A stretch of 12,288 bases of DNA from UBA2108 sp963925495 (GTDB taxonomy: Bacteria; Bacteroidota; Bacteroidia; Flavobacteriales_G; Salibacteraceae): positions 1 through 12,288 of the forward strand of contig CAWUST010000023.1 in NCBI GenBank assembly GCA_963925495.1, read 5' to 3'. This document shows, piece after piece, positions 1 to 9,400 of the stretch. The notes beneath the pieces were generated by a model that saw only the letters and a list, made by a program, of their open reading frames with translations, searched no databases and was not told the DNA's origin. The number at the start of each line of letters is the position of its first letter. Position 1 is the stretch's first letter. Made by a program: the position numbers and the translations under genes.

Positions 1-1371
1 ATAAGCACAAGTAAATGTTACCCAAAAATGTATGTAACCTAATTTTTTATTCATCATTCTGCCCCACATTTTTGGGAACCAATGATAAACACCAGCAAAC
101 ATTGCCATAACAGCAGAAAGCCCCATTACAATATGGAAGTGTGCTACTACAAAATAAGTGTCATGAAGGTTGATATCTAAAGCAGCATCAGCCAATATAA
201 TTCCAGTTACTCCACCAGATATAAAAGTGGAAACCATTGCTATAGCAAACATCATTGCAACTGTAAAGTGAATCTTTCCTTGCCAAAGTGTAGATAAGTA
301 ATTAAATACTTTAACGGCAGATGGAATTGCAATAAGTAAGGTTGTGAACGTAAAGACATCACCCAAGAATGGGTTCATGCCACTTATGTACATGTGATGT
401 CCCCAAACAATAAAAGAAAGAAAACCTATCGCCAACAATGAGCCAATCATAGCCCGATAACCAAAAATAGGTTTTCTTGCATTTGTTGAAATAATTTCAG
501 AAGTTAATCCTAATGCTGGCAATAAAATAATGTAAACCTCAGGATGACCTAAAAACCAAAAAAGATGATGATACAATAGGGGTGATCCACCAGTTCTATC
601 TAGAGCCTCTCCTGCAATAAATATATCACTTAGGTAAAATGAAGTTCCAAAAGTTCTATCAAAAATTAAAAGTAAAGCCGCTGCAAAAAGAACCGGAAAT
701 GAAAGTACACCCAGTATCGCAGTTAAAAATAATGCCCAAATACTAAGAGGAAGACGAGTCATTTTCATTCCTTTAGTTCTTAAATTGACTATGGTCACGA
801 TATAATTAAGTCCTCCTAATAATGAAGAAATAATAAAAAGTGACATACTTACTAGCCACAAAGTCATTCCAAGACCAGAGCCCGGCATAGCTTGTGGAAG
901 AGCACTCAAAGGGGGATAGACCGTCCAACCACCCGATGCAGGTCCGGCCTCTACAAATAGGGAACAAATCATTACAACCGAAGACCCAAAAAAGAACCAG
1001 TATGAGAGCATGTTTAGCATACCAGAAGCCATATCTCGAGCACCAATTTGAAGTGGAATAAGCAGGTTTGCAAACGTACCACTCAAACCAGCAGTAAGTA
1101 AGAAAAATACCATTATTGTTCCATGAATGGTAACTAATGACATATACATATTAGGATCTAAAACCCCACCAGGGGCCCACTTATCACCTAATATAAAATT
1201 CAATATCCAAAAACTTTCTCCCGGAGAAGATAATTGCAATCTAAATAGCATGGACATTCCCATGCCGACAAACGCCATGGCTGTTCCCGTCAATAAAAAC
1301 TGACGCGAAATCATTTTGTGATCGTAGCTAAAAAGATACTTTGTAATAAATGGCTCTTTGTGACCTGACAT
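1..1371 (-). CDS. ctaD: Cytochrome c oxidase subunit I (aa3-type), 3' end outside window
   Basis: Catalytic subunit of the terminal oxidase, an integral membrane protein that reduces O2 to water at the heme a3-CuB site and pumps protons. The frame is open from ATG at 1371 to the window edge: 457 codons, with the C-terminus missing. My translation shows the heme a ligands His83 and His413, heme a3 ligand His411, CuB ligands His276, His325 and His326, and the cross-linkable Tyr280 in GHPEVY. Glu278 in the same motif, Asp113 in GARDM (D-channel) and Lys354 in PSAVK (K-channel) are typical of A1-type heme-copper oxidases. His403 and Asp404, the subunit I Mg-site residues, are present. It lies 22 bp after coxB and is the last gene of the operon visible here. 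It is partial, so it is easily missed by ORF callers requiring a stop codon. Confidence 0.97.
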   Translation of the reverse strand, partial: MSGHKEPFITKYLFSYDHKMISRQFLLTGTAMAFVGMGMSMLFRLQLSSPGESFWILNFILGDKWAPGGVLDPNMYMSLVTIHGTIMVFFLLTAGLSGTFANLLIPLQIGARDMASGMLNMLSYWFFFGSSVVMICSLFVEAGPASGGWTVYPPLSALPQAMPGSGLGMTLWLVSMSLFIISSLLGGLNYIVTIVNLRTKGMKMTRLPLSIWALFLTAILGVLSFPVLFAAALLLIFDRTFGTSFYLSDIFIAGEALDRTGGSPLLYHHLFWFLGHPEVYIILLPALGLTSEIISTNARKPIFGYRAMIGSLLAIGFLSFIVWGHHMYISGMNPFLGDVFTFTTLLIAIPSAVKVFNYLSTLWQGKIHFTVAMMFAIAMVSTFISGGVTGIILADAALDINLHDTYFVVAHFHIVMGLSAVMAMFAGVYHWFPKMWGRMMNKKLGYIHFWVTFTCAY

Positions 1372-1393
1372 CTCTATAATTTCTTTTTAAATA

Positions 1394-2548
1394 CTATTTA
1401 TTTCCTGCAGTGTAAAACTTGGATTGCTCAGACAACCATTTTTGGTAATCTTCTTCCGATTCCACAACAATGTTCATTTGCATATTATAATGTGCAGTTC
1501 CACATATTTTATTACAAAAAAGCAAATAATTAAACTCCGGATTCCCCAATTTAGTTCTCATTTCAGCCGTTGTAATAGTTGGAGTGAAGTAGAATTGTGT
1601 CATCATTCCAGGAACTGCATTCATTTGTGCTCTAAAATGAGGCATATAAGCAGAGTGAATGACATCTTGAGAGCGAATCTGAAAGTTTACTGGTTTATTT
1701 ATTGGAATATGAAATTCAACTTTAACTAATATATCATCATCCGCTACAGAATAATCTTCTACTTCGCTATTGGCTTTTAATTGCATTACATAACCTTTAT
1801 GTTTTTTACGTAACGCAATTACATCCAAAATTTCTTCATCATTAGCGCCACCTGGGAAAACACTTGCTCTACTTTCTTCAAGTTCCAAAATATCTGTATC
1901 GTATGCTGCCAATCTACTATCAATGGAATTCTTACTTATTATTCCTAAGGTATTTGTTCCATTAATCATTCTGAAATTGGCCTTTCCCAAAATATTATCT
2001 TTACCAGCATATCGCGCCGTCCAATCAAACTGACGAGCATATAACTCAATATTAATTGAATCTTCTGGCACAACTCTCATAGCACTATTCCAAATGTTAA
2101 TTCCATATACGATCAAAACACCCAATATCATTGTTGGAACAATTGTCCAAATCAATTCCAAAGTGTTATCATGTGATTTAAAAGTTGCCACTTTATTTCT
2201 AGTTTTAGCATATCTAAAAACTAAAAATGCCATAACTAGATGTGTTATTACAAACGAGATTGTTATAACCAACATATTTAAATTAAACAGCGTATCAACC
2301 GCCACGCCATGTTCAGAAGCAGACTCTGGTAGCAATATGTCCCAAAAACGCCAAACCAACCATGCATAAAAGGCAAAATACCCAAATATGAAAATTACCA
2401 ATCCGTAACTCAAGCTATTAGTTTCTTTGTCTGTTACGACAATTCCATCGTCACCATTCAAAAAATTAGAAATCTCTGATACCCTTACCAGCTGGACTAG
2501 GGCAACTATTCCTAGAATTAAAACGAGATATATTAGAAATGTAGTCAT
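1394..2548 (-). CDS. coxB: Cytochrome c oxidase subunit II (CuA subunit)
   Basis: Accepts electrons at the binuclear CuA centre and passes them to heme a of subunit I. The 384-residue protein has four likely membrane segments (about 3-21, 47-67, 88-112 and 130-152), two more than the usual subunit II hairpin. The periplasmic cupredoxin domain carries His298 and the CNKICGTAHYNM motif, giving CuA ligands Cys345, Cys349, His353 and Met356. The usual Glu between the two cysteines is Lys347. Roughly residues 182-275 form an insert absent from the mitochondrial protein, between the QFDW strand and the VIHSAYMP segment. There is no CxxCH, so this is not a caa3-type subunit II with a fused cytochrome c; electrons must come from a separate cytochrome, presumably ActA or ActE. 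It sits 38 bp after actF and 22 bp before ctaD. Confidence 0.96.
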   Translation of the reverse strand: MTTFLIYLVLILGIVALVQLVRVSEISNFLNGDDGIVVTDKETNSLSYGLVIFIFGYFAFYAWLVWRFWDILLPESASEHGVAVDTLFNLNMLVITISFVITHLVMAFLVFRYAKTRNKVATFKSHDNTLELIWTIVPTMILGVLIVYGINIWNSAMRVVPEDSINIELYARQFDWTARYAGKDNILGKANFRMINGTNTLGIISKNSIDSRLAAYDTDILELEESRASVFPGGANDEEILDVIALRKKHKGYVMQLKANSEVEDYSVADDDILVKVEFHIPINKPVNFQIRSQDVIHSAYMPHFRAQMNAVPGMMTQFYFTPTITTAEMRTKLGNPEFNYLLFCNKICGTAHYNMQMNIVVESEEDYQKWLSEQSKFYTAGNK

Positions 2549-2586
2549 GTTATCTACTGTATTTTTCTATTTGAGTATTATTCTAA

Positions 2587-3786
2587 TTAATGAATTTCGT
2601 GATGTTTACTTTCCTCATAAAATGGATGATTTTTCGCCATTAAAGGAGCTTTCGTTAAGGTATTTAAAACCACAAATAAAAACAAACCTAAAAAGCCAAG
2701 AGCCAAGCCAATTTCAAATAGGTTCAAGTGACTATGAGTTTTCATAGTAGCCGGTGTAACTAACATGTATGTATCAACCCAGTGTCCCATAAAGATTAGA
2801 ACACCAACTGTAGTTAAGAACCCATAGTTTCTTTTCTTATCTCTATCCATAAGAGCAATCATTGGGAATGTGAAGTTTACGATAAACATACCCCAGTATA
2901 GTATTTTGAATTCTTCGAAACGTACTTGAAAATAAGTAACTTCTTCAGGTATATTTGAATACCAAATAAGCATGAATTGAGAAAATAATAAATAAGACCA
3001 CAAAAAGGAAACTCCAAATACCCATTTTCCTAAATCATGAATATGGCTAGCGTTAACATCTGCCATATAACCTTGTTTTTTCAACCAAATTACCATTAGT
3101 GTAGTCACCACAAGGGCACTTAACCACAAACCAGAAAACACATACCAACCAAAAAGGGTAGAAAACCAGTGAGCGTCAATACTCATAATCCAGTCCCAAG
3201 GAACGAATGTAGAAATAGGATAACCAAAAATAATTAAGAAAATAGCAGAATCCCGTACATTTTTGAAATGGCGACTTCTGTCGTATCCCAAATCTTCTTC
3301 TAAAGATCTTTTACGAAACCTTCTCCACATAAAATACCAAGCCCCAAATATTACCAACTGACGAGCAGCCATAAACATCCAGTTTAAATAAGATGATTTC
3401 CCATCTAAAATTGGGTCATGGGCTAAAGCTTCAGCATCCATCCAGTGATAAATATGGTGTTGGTGAGCAGCACCAGCAAACAACACAATAAGTAATATTA
3501 ATGCTCCAACAGGCAAAAAACTACCAATAGCTTCTAAAATTCTTTTTATAACGACCCACCAACCAGATTCAGCAGCATAATTAACTGCAAAAAAGAATGT
3601 TGCTGTAGCAGCAATTCCCATAAAGAAAAAACCATTAATAAGGACATTAGTCCAAAGGCGCATTTTTGCATGGTGTGCATCTTCTCCAAAGGTCATAGCA
3701 ATACCATATATCAAAGCTACTATCCCTATACCCATTAAAAAATAGGTAATTCTTTTTGTTTTAGCGGAAAATGTAAATTGTTCCAT
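2587..3786 (-). CDS. actF: Alternative Complex III subunit F, NrfD/PsrC-like membrane protein
   Basis: Second large membrane subunit of the quinol:cytochrome c oxidoreductase ACIII. It has 399 residues with about ten hydrophobic segments, including 13-33, 48-70, 88-108, 137-154, 180-200, 212-235, 255-275, 293-313, 322-342 and 356-376. This is the layout expected for the ActC-related ActF subunit. Polar and charged residues within or beside the helices (for example Asp198 and Asp204 in the PWDWIMSIDAHW segment, Trp263, Asp338) fit the family and its proposed proton-handling role, but function is inferred from homology and context. No cofactor motif is visible. The gene lies 35 bp after actE and 38 bp before coxB. 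The start is an ATG preceded by a purine-rich leader with no clear Shine-Dalgarno sequence, as usual in Bacteroidota. Confidence 0.92.
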   Translation of the reverse strand: MEQFTFSAKTKRITYFLMGIGIVALIYGIAMTFGEDAHHAKMRLWTNVLINGFFFMGIAATATFFFAVNYAAESGWWVVIKRILEAIGSFLPVGALILLIVLFAGAAHQHHIYHWMDAEALAHDPILDGKSSYLNWMFMAARQLVIFGAWYFMWRRFRKRSLEEDLGYDRSRHFKNVRDSAIFLIIFGYPISTFVPWDWIMSIDAHWFSTLFGWYVFSGLWLSALVVTTLMVIWLKKQGYMADVNASHIHDLGKWVFGVSFLWSYLLFSQFMLIWYSNIPEEVTYFQVRFEEFKILYWGMFIVNFTFPMIALMDRDKKRNYGFLTTVGVLIFMGHWVDTYMLVTPATMKTHSHLNLFEIGLALGFLGLFLFVVLNTLTKAPLMAKNHPFYEESKHHEIH

Positions 3787-3821
3787 TTATTTTATTTCTT
3801 TTCTCGTTTTATGATAGCTAT

Positions 3822-4463
3822 CTACTTTTTTAATACAAGTGCAGTTGTACTGTCCATAGGAGCAGTATCAGTTTTTTCAACTCTCTTTTTCCTTTGCAAG
3901 GTTTGTACAAACAAAACAACTTGCCACCTCTCGGTTTTAGTCAATTGAGAAGCATGAGAACCCATTAAATTTTTACCATAGTGTAAAGTGTGAAACATTT
4001 TTCCTTCAGGTAAATCTTTTAAACCTTCATCATAAGCCGGAGGATTAGGATATTCACTGTTCGTTGGAACAGTTCCATCTCCCTTTCCCTTTTTACCGTG
4101 ACAATGAACACAAAATCGCATATAAACAGCTTTTCCTTTTGATATATTTTCTTCAGTATTAGCTAGGGGATTCTTCAAATTAGCTCCTGCAGCTTCATAT
4201 CCTTCAAACGTTTCAGAGTAAGCATAAGGCAAGTTATCTTCACCTCGTGATATAGAATTTTCTGCAGGTATTCTTGCCGACATACCATTTTTTTCTATCC
4301 CAACTCCATAAGTCTCATAAGAAGGAGAACGATACATATCAGGCATATATTCTACACCTGGGCTATTAGGATCGGACTTACAAGAATTCAAAATAATTCC
4401 TCCTAAGACTAAGAATCCTAAAAGAGAGGCAATAGATTTTATTGACATATTAATTTTATTCAT
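3822..4463 (-). CDS. actE: Alternative Complex III subunit E, monoheme cytochrome c lipoprotein
   Basis: Periplasmic, membrane-anchored monoheme cytochrome c of ACIII, expected to carry electrons toward the oxidase. I place the start at ATG 4463, giving 213 residues. It begins 4 bp after the actD stop, whereas the longer reading from 4487 starts with TTG and overlaps actD. From this start a hydrophobic segment leads to a lipobox (LNSC, lipid-modified Cys28). The ActE signature MPDMYRSPSYE follows near residues 41-51. Heme attachment is CVHCH (Cys118, Cys121, His122), and Met167 in GKNLMGSHA is the likely sixth ligand. The C-terminal ~30 residues are charged and look disordered. The tight coupling to actD suggests translational coupling and fixed stoichiometry. 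Confidence 0.92.
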   Translation of the reverse strand: MNKINMSIKSIASLLGFLVLGGIILNSCKSDPNSPGVEYMPDMYRSPSYETYGVGIEKNGMSARIPAENSISRGEDNLPYAYSETFEGYEAAGANLKNPLANTEENISKGKAVYMRFCVHCHGKKGKGDGTVPTNSEYPNPPAYDEGLKDLPEGKMFHTLHYGKNLMGSHASQLTKTERWQVVLFVQTLQRKKRVEKTDTAPMDSTTALVLKK

Positions 4464-4467
4464 CCTA

Positions 4468-4998
4468 TTACTTTTCAAATACTTCAACTGTTCCAGTTTC
4501 TTTCAATAGATTACTCAAGTCTTCTTTTGAGTAATTTTTCATATCCTTTGGTACCAATTCAATTGCAAAATGATCATCAGTAGTTCTTGGATGAGGGTTT
4601 TTAGCGCTTACACCGGGTAAAGTCCAGTTACGCAAAAAATAAGTTAAAGCCATGCCATGTGCAGCACACAGTACGGTAAACTCAAATGTGATTGGAATAA
4701 AAGCCGGAATATTTAAAATGAAATAAAAATTCGGCTTTCCGCCAATATCCATAGGCCAATCTTGAATCATAAAATAGGACATGCCCGTTAATGCCAATGT
4801 AGTACCCGTTATTCCATAAAGGAATGCGGCAATCGCCAAACGAGTCCATTTAACTCCAATAACTTTTTCGATACCGTGAATTGGAAATGGCGAATAAACT
4901 TCATTCACCTTGATTCCTTTTGCTACAAGTGATTTTGCACCGTCCACCAAAATAGCGTCGTCGTTGTAAAGCCCGTATAATTTACTTCCGTTACTCAT
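4468..4998 (-). CDS. actD: Alternative Complex III subunit D (DUF3341)
   Basis: Small membrane subunit of ACIII, 176 residues, of the DUF3341 family. An N-terminal cytoplasmic-type domain (about 1-50, with the YGLYNDDAIL opening common in this family) is followed by two membrane segments at about 53-78 and 92-122. The second contains NIPAFIPITFEFTVL, the most recognisable family signature. The C-terminal tail has a PHPRTTDDHFAIEL stretch. No heme, iron-sulfur or copper motif is present, so a structural role in holding the membrane module together is the likely one; no catalytic function is claimed. It starts 12 bp after actC and stops 4 bp before the actE ATG. Confidence 0.92.
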   Translation of the reverse strand: MSNGSKLYGLYNDDAILVDGAKSLVAKGIKVNEVYSPFPIHGIEKVIGVKWTRLAIAAFLYGITGTTLALTGMSYFMIQDWPMDIGGKPNFYFILNIPAFIPITFEFTVLCAAHGMALTYFLRNWTLPGVSAKNPHPRTTDDHFAIELVPKDMKNYSKEDLSNLLKETGTVEVFEK

Positions 4999-5010
4999 TA
5001 CAATGCTCGT

Positions 5011-6384
5011 TTAATGTTTTTGTTTTTTATACTCTTCACCTGAAGACTTCAAAATAGTTTTCAACTCGTTTAAAGCCAACATCGGGAATGTTCTAGCGTA
5101 AAGCAAAAACAATACTCCGAAAATTCCAATAGTTCCGATAAATATTCCTATATCCACAAATGTTGGGTGAAACATTGTCCAGTTTGAAGGAATGTAATCC
5201 CTGTGTAATGATGTTACAATAATCACGAATCTCTCGAACCACATTCCTATATTAACGAATATCGAAATTATCCAAGAATAAACTATGTTCTTTCTGAGTT
5301 TTTCAACGAAAAATGTCAAAGGAATCACAACATTACAAGTCATCATTGACAAGTATGCCCACCAATATGGTCCAGTCGCTCGATTTAAAAATGCGTATTG
5401 TTCAAATTCAACTCCTGAATACCATGCAATAAATAGCTCAGTCAAATAAGCTACTCCAACCATTGAACCTGTAATTACAATTACAATGTTCATGTACTCT
5501 ATGTGTTTACGGGTAATGTAAGCTTCTAAGTTAACCACTTTTCTGGCCGTAATCAAAAGCGTTTGAACCATTGCAAATCCAGAGAAAATGGCTCCAGCTA
5601 CAAAATAAGGCGGAAAAATAGTTGTGTGCCAACCTGGAATAACTGAGGTTGCAAAATCCATAGATACAATGGAGTGAACTGAAAACACAAGTGGTGTGGC
5701 TAACCCAGCTAGTACCAATGAAATTTCTTCAAAACGAATCCATTGTTTTACTTTACCACTCCATCCAAATGCCAATACCGAATATATAGATTTAGGGATT
5801 TTGCGTGTCGCACGATCACGAATAGTAGCAAAATCAGGAATAAGTCCGATATACCAGAAAACTAGAGATACCGAAAAATAAGTTGAAATAGCAAATACAT
5901 CCCAAAGCAATGGAGAATTAAAGTTTACCCAAAGAGAACCAAACTGATTTGGAAGTGGGAATACCCAATAGGCCATCCATATTCTTCCCATATGTATTCC
6001 AGGAAAAAGAGCTGCCATCATAACAGCGAAAATTGTCATTGCCTCTGCAGAACGATTAATTGCCATTCTCCATTTTTGCCGAAATAATAATAAAACAGCC
6101 GAAATAAGAGTTCCAGCGTGTCCTATACCAACCCACCAAACGAAGTTCGTAATATCCCAAGCCCAATCAACAGTAGTATTAAGCCCCCAAACACCGATTC
6201 CACGACCGATAGTATAAAGGATACAGCCAAGTCCCCATGAAGCCGCAATAGCAGATATTGAAAAAGCCAAGTACCAAAGTTTATTCGCTCTTCCTTCGAC
6301 AGGAGCACAAACATCTTCCGTTATCTGGTGATACGTCTTTTCTCCTAAAATGAGGGGATATCGTATTTCGGATTCCTTATGCAT
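5011..6384 (-). CDS. actC: Alternative Complex III subunit C, NrfD/PsrC-like quinol-oxidising subunit
   Basis: Large membrane subunit of ACIII, related to NrfD and PsrC, and the expected menaquinol oxidation site next to the ActB iron-sulfur domain. The protein has 457 residues with about ten hydrophobic segments, from residue 36 to the final one at about 411-430. Family-conserved polar positions inside or beside helices are visible: His89 (GIGHAGT), His131 (FPGIHMGRIW), Asp162 (LLWDVFAI), His237 and Asp243 (HSIVSMDFA). I expect the His131/Asp162 region to contribute to quinol binding, by analogy with published ACIII structures. The gene is 25 bp after actB and 12 bp before actD. There is no cofactor motif, as expected for NrfD-like subunits. 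Confidence 0.95.
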   Translation of the reverse strand: MHKESEIRYPLILGEKTYHQITEDVCAPVEGRANKLWYLAFSISAIAASWGLGCILYTIGRGIGVWGLNTTVDWAWDITNFVWWVGIGHAGTLISAVLLLFRQKWRMAINRSAEAMTIFAVMMAALFPGIHMGRIWMAYWVFPLPNQFGSLWVNFNSPLLWDVFAISTYFSVSLVFWYIGLIPDFATIRDRATRKIPKSIYSVLAFGWSGKVKQWIRFEEISLVLAGLATPLVFSVHSIVSMDFATSVIPGWHTTIFPPYFVAGAIFSGFAMVQTLLITARKVVNLEAYITRKHIEYMNIVIVITGSMVGVAYLTELFIAWYSGVEFEQYAFLNRATGPYWWAYLSMMTCNVVIPLTFFVEKLRKNIVYSWIISIFVNIGMWFERFVIIVTSLHRDYIPSNWTMFHPTFVDIGIFIGTIGIFGVLFLLYARTFPMLALNELKTILKSSGEEYKKQKH

Positions 6385-6409
6385 GGATTAATTTTTCTAA
6401 TTCTTTTAA

Positions 6410-9400
6410 TTATGCTTTTCTATTTCTTACCTTAGTCATATACGCCACATTTGGTTGCGTTCCAACTTCTTCAATCATAAAGTAAGATCTTTCGTTATCA
6501 AAATTGGCTCTTACTTTAGATTTAGAATCGTTTAAATCTCCAAAAGAAATTGCGTTTGTTGGACAAGCAGAGGCACACGCACTAACAACGTCACCATCTT
6601 GAACAGGACGTTTAGCCTTTTTAGCTACTAACTTACCAGCTTGAATCTTTTGAACACAAAAAGAACATTTTTCAATAACTCCTCTTGATCGAACAACAAC
6701 ATCAGGGTTTAAAACCATTCTTGATAAATCGTTTTGAGTCGGGTTAAAATCAGTAAATTTTGGATCTTTATTATAATTAAACCAATTAAATCTTCTCACT
6801 TTGTAAGGGCAGTTAGCTGCACAATATCGTGTTCCAATACAACGGTTATATGTCATTTGATTTAAACCTTCTTCACTATGTGTAGTTGCGGCAACAGGAC
6901 AAACAGTTTCACATGGAGCATGGTTACAATGCTGACACATTACTGGTTGGAAAACAACATCTGGATAATCAGAAGGGATTTCCATTTCCGCATACATATC
7001 CATTACACCAGTACCATCTTCTTTGGCAGATGCTTTTGATGTATCACTAGAATAGTAACGATCAATTCTTAACCAAAACATACTTCTGGTTCTTCGAATT
7101 TCATCTTTCCCTACAATTGCAACATTGTTTTCGATATGGCATGCAGTAACACAAGCACCACATCCGGTACAAGCATTTAAATCAACATTAAGTCCCCATC
7201 GGTGACCTCGTTCTATTCCATGATCGTCCCAAAGATTCATTTCCTTTACAGGAGTAACTCTTCCAAAACCATCTTGAAGTTTAAGATCTTTATTCCAACC
7301 CTTGTGTTCGTCGTTTTTATCTGTTTCCTTAAATGTCGCAAGACTTGTTTCGTTAACAATCTTACGACCCATCATAGTATGATGAGTTTGCACTGAGGCT
7401 ATTTGATACGTTTGATCTGTCCCATTTAATGAGATATCACTTGCAGAATAATTATATGTTCCGTTTTCAAAAGTTAACCCAGTATATGCGTTTTTACCAG
7501 TTGCGCCAGTTTTTCCTGAAACACTTCTGCCATAACCTAAAGCAATGCCAACGGTGCCCTTTTTTTGTCCTGGTGATGACACGGCCGGTAATTCTATATT
7601 CACACCATTAATTGCAACTGTAATTAAGCTTGCTGGGGTCTCTTGTGCTGTTCTTGTTTCCCAATCATTTTCCCTCATATCTGAAGGCGCCATAGTCACA
7701 TAATTATCCCATGAAATTTTTGTAATAGGATCAGGTAATTCTTGTAAGTGAGGATTATTTGCTTGAGTACCATCTCCAATAGCATTTGAAAAATACATTT
7801 GAGCTTCCCATCCACTTTTTGATGTACTAATACTTTTTGATGCAACTAATGCATCCCCTTTATATTCAAGTTCTGCATTAGAATTTGCTATAAGATAAAC
7901 ACCTTTTTGTTGTGCTCTATTAAATGATTCCTCAGTAACCAATTGATCACTCATTCCAGAAATAATTGAAGTTTTCCAATTATTTTTCAAGAAAGAATAA
8001 TAGTCTTTACCAGCACCTGACCATATAAGTAAAGATTCTTGTGCTTGACGTGTATTGAACAACGGCTTAATTGTAGGTTGAGCCATTGTATAAATACCCG
8101 TGTAAGGTTGGAAATCATTCCAAGATTCTAAATAAAAGTGATCCGGGCATATGTAATTGCACAAAACAGAAGTTTCGTCCGGTCTATCGGCCAAACTAAT
8201 GGTCAAGCCAACTTTAGACATTGCTGCATTAAACCCTAATGCACTAGGAAGAGAATAAGCCGGATTCGTTCCATAAACGATAAGGGCGTCAACAGCACCA
8301 GAGTTCATTTCACTAATTAACTTATTTACTCCTTCATTAGAATTATACAAGTTATTTGTTTTTCCTAACGAAAGTGTTTTACCATAATTTCCCAATAGGT
8401 TATTTATAGCATTAACAATTTGTTGAATTCCACTTTCGTGAGAACCACACATTACTAAACCATTCCCTTTATTTTCCCAAAGGTCGTTTGCCGCTTGTTC
8501 TGCTTTTGCAACGACATTATTATCATCTTCAGCGATAACAGCAGAAGGAAGAGTAACAATACCCGCCTTTTTGGCTAGAATATTATAAATCAATTTAGCT
8601 ACTTCTCCATTTTCTGAAGGCTTAATTGCTCCTCTAACATCTGCAGCTGCACCAGCCGTGGTCATATTAGTCTCAAACTGATAATGCATAGACATCCATG
8701 AGTTGTCTGGGTTTCTCTTTTGAGTGTAACCTTTCGAGTTTGCCGTAGCATCTAGCCAAGAAGATAAAAAATCTGCATTTATACCTACAATAACTTTAGC
8801 CTTTGTAAAATCAAATGAAGGAATAACAGAAACACCAAAATCAGCATTGTTTGCATTTACAATTCCCTCATAATTTTGAGCATCGTAATAATAAACAACC
8901 TGATTATTTACAGTTTCAGTAACAGCAACTTTTTCATCATAAACATCTACGTCAGCAGTCCCTCCAAATTTCTCAGAGAATTTTTGAAAAACTTTTTGAG
9001 TTGAGGGACTTGATGTGGAAGCTGAAAGAACTCTTACATTTCCTCCTTTTGCTTTAATTGCGTTTAATTTACTAATTACATCCGCATCTATATCTTCCCA
9101 ATATTGCTCTTCTTCACTAATTGAAGGTCCAGCATATCTATTATTATCATATAATTCAAGAACAGAGGCATTTACCTTTGCACTTACTCCACGAAGAGCT
9201 TCTGGATACGCGTCATTGGCTTGAATAAAAATCGGTCGACCTTCTCTAGTTTTTACTAAAATACTAGCAAAACCGCCACCTCTATTATAAGAAGAAGCAT
9301 ACCAATTAGCTATACCAGGTGTCACTTCTTCTGGTTTTATAACGTAAGGAATAGCTTTCGTTACAGGCGTTTCACATGCTGCAAGAGTTGCTGCACTTAA

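Noticed and set aside
1394..2548. caa3-type subunit II with a fused cytochrome c domain
   Set aside because: No CxxCH motif exists in the protein, and it ends about 30 residues after the CuA motif.
1424..2747. Plus-strand frames of about 90-106 codons opposite coxB and actF
   Set aside because: They are antisense to well-supported genes, lack recognisable domains and have low-complexity compositions typical of shadow frames.
6123..6314. A 63-codon minus-strand frame inside actC
   Set aside because: It lies wholly within actC in another frame, and its hydrophobic peptide is a by-product of the membrane-protein sequence.
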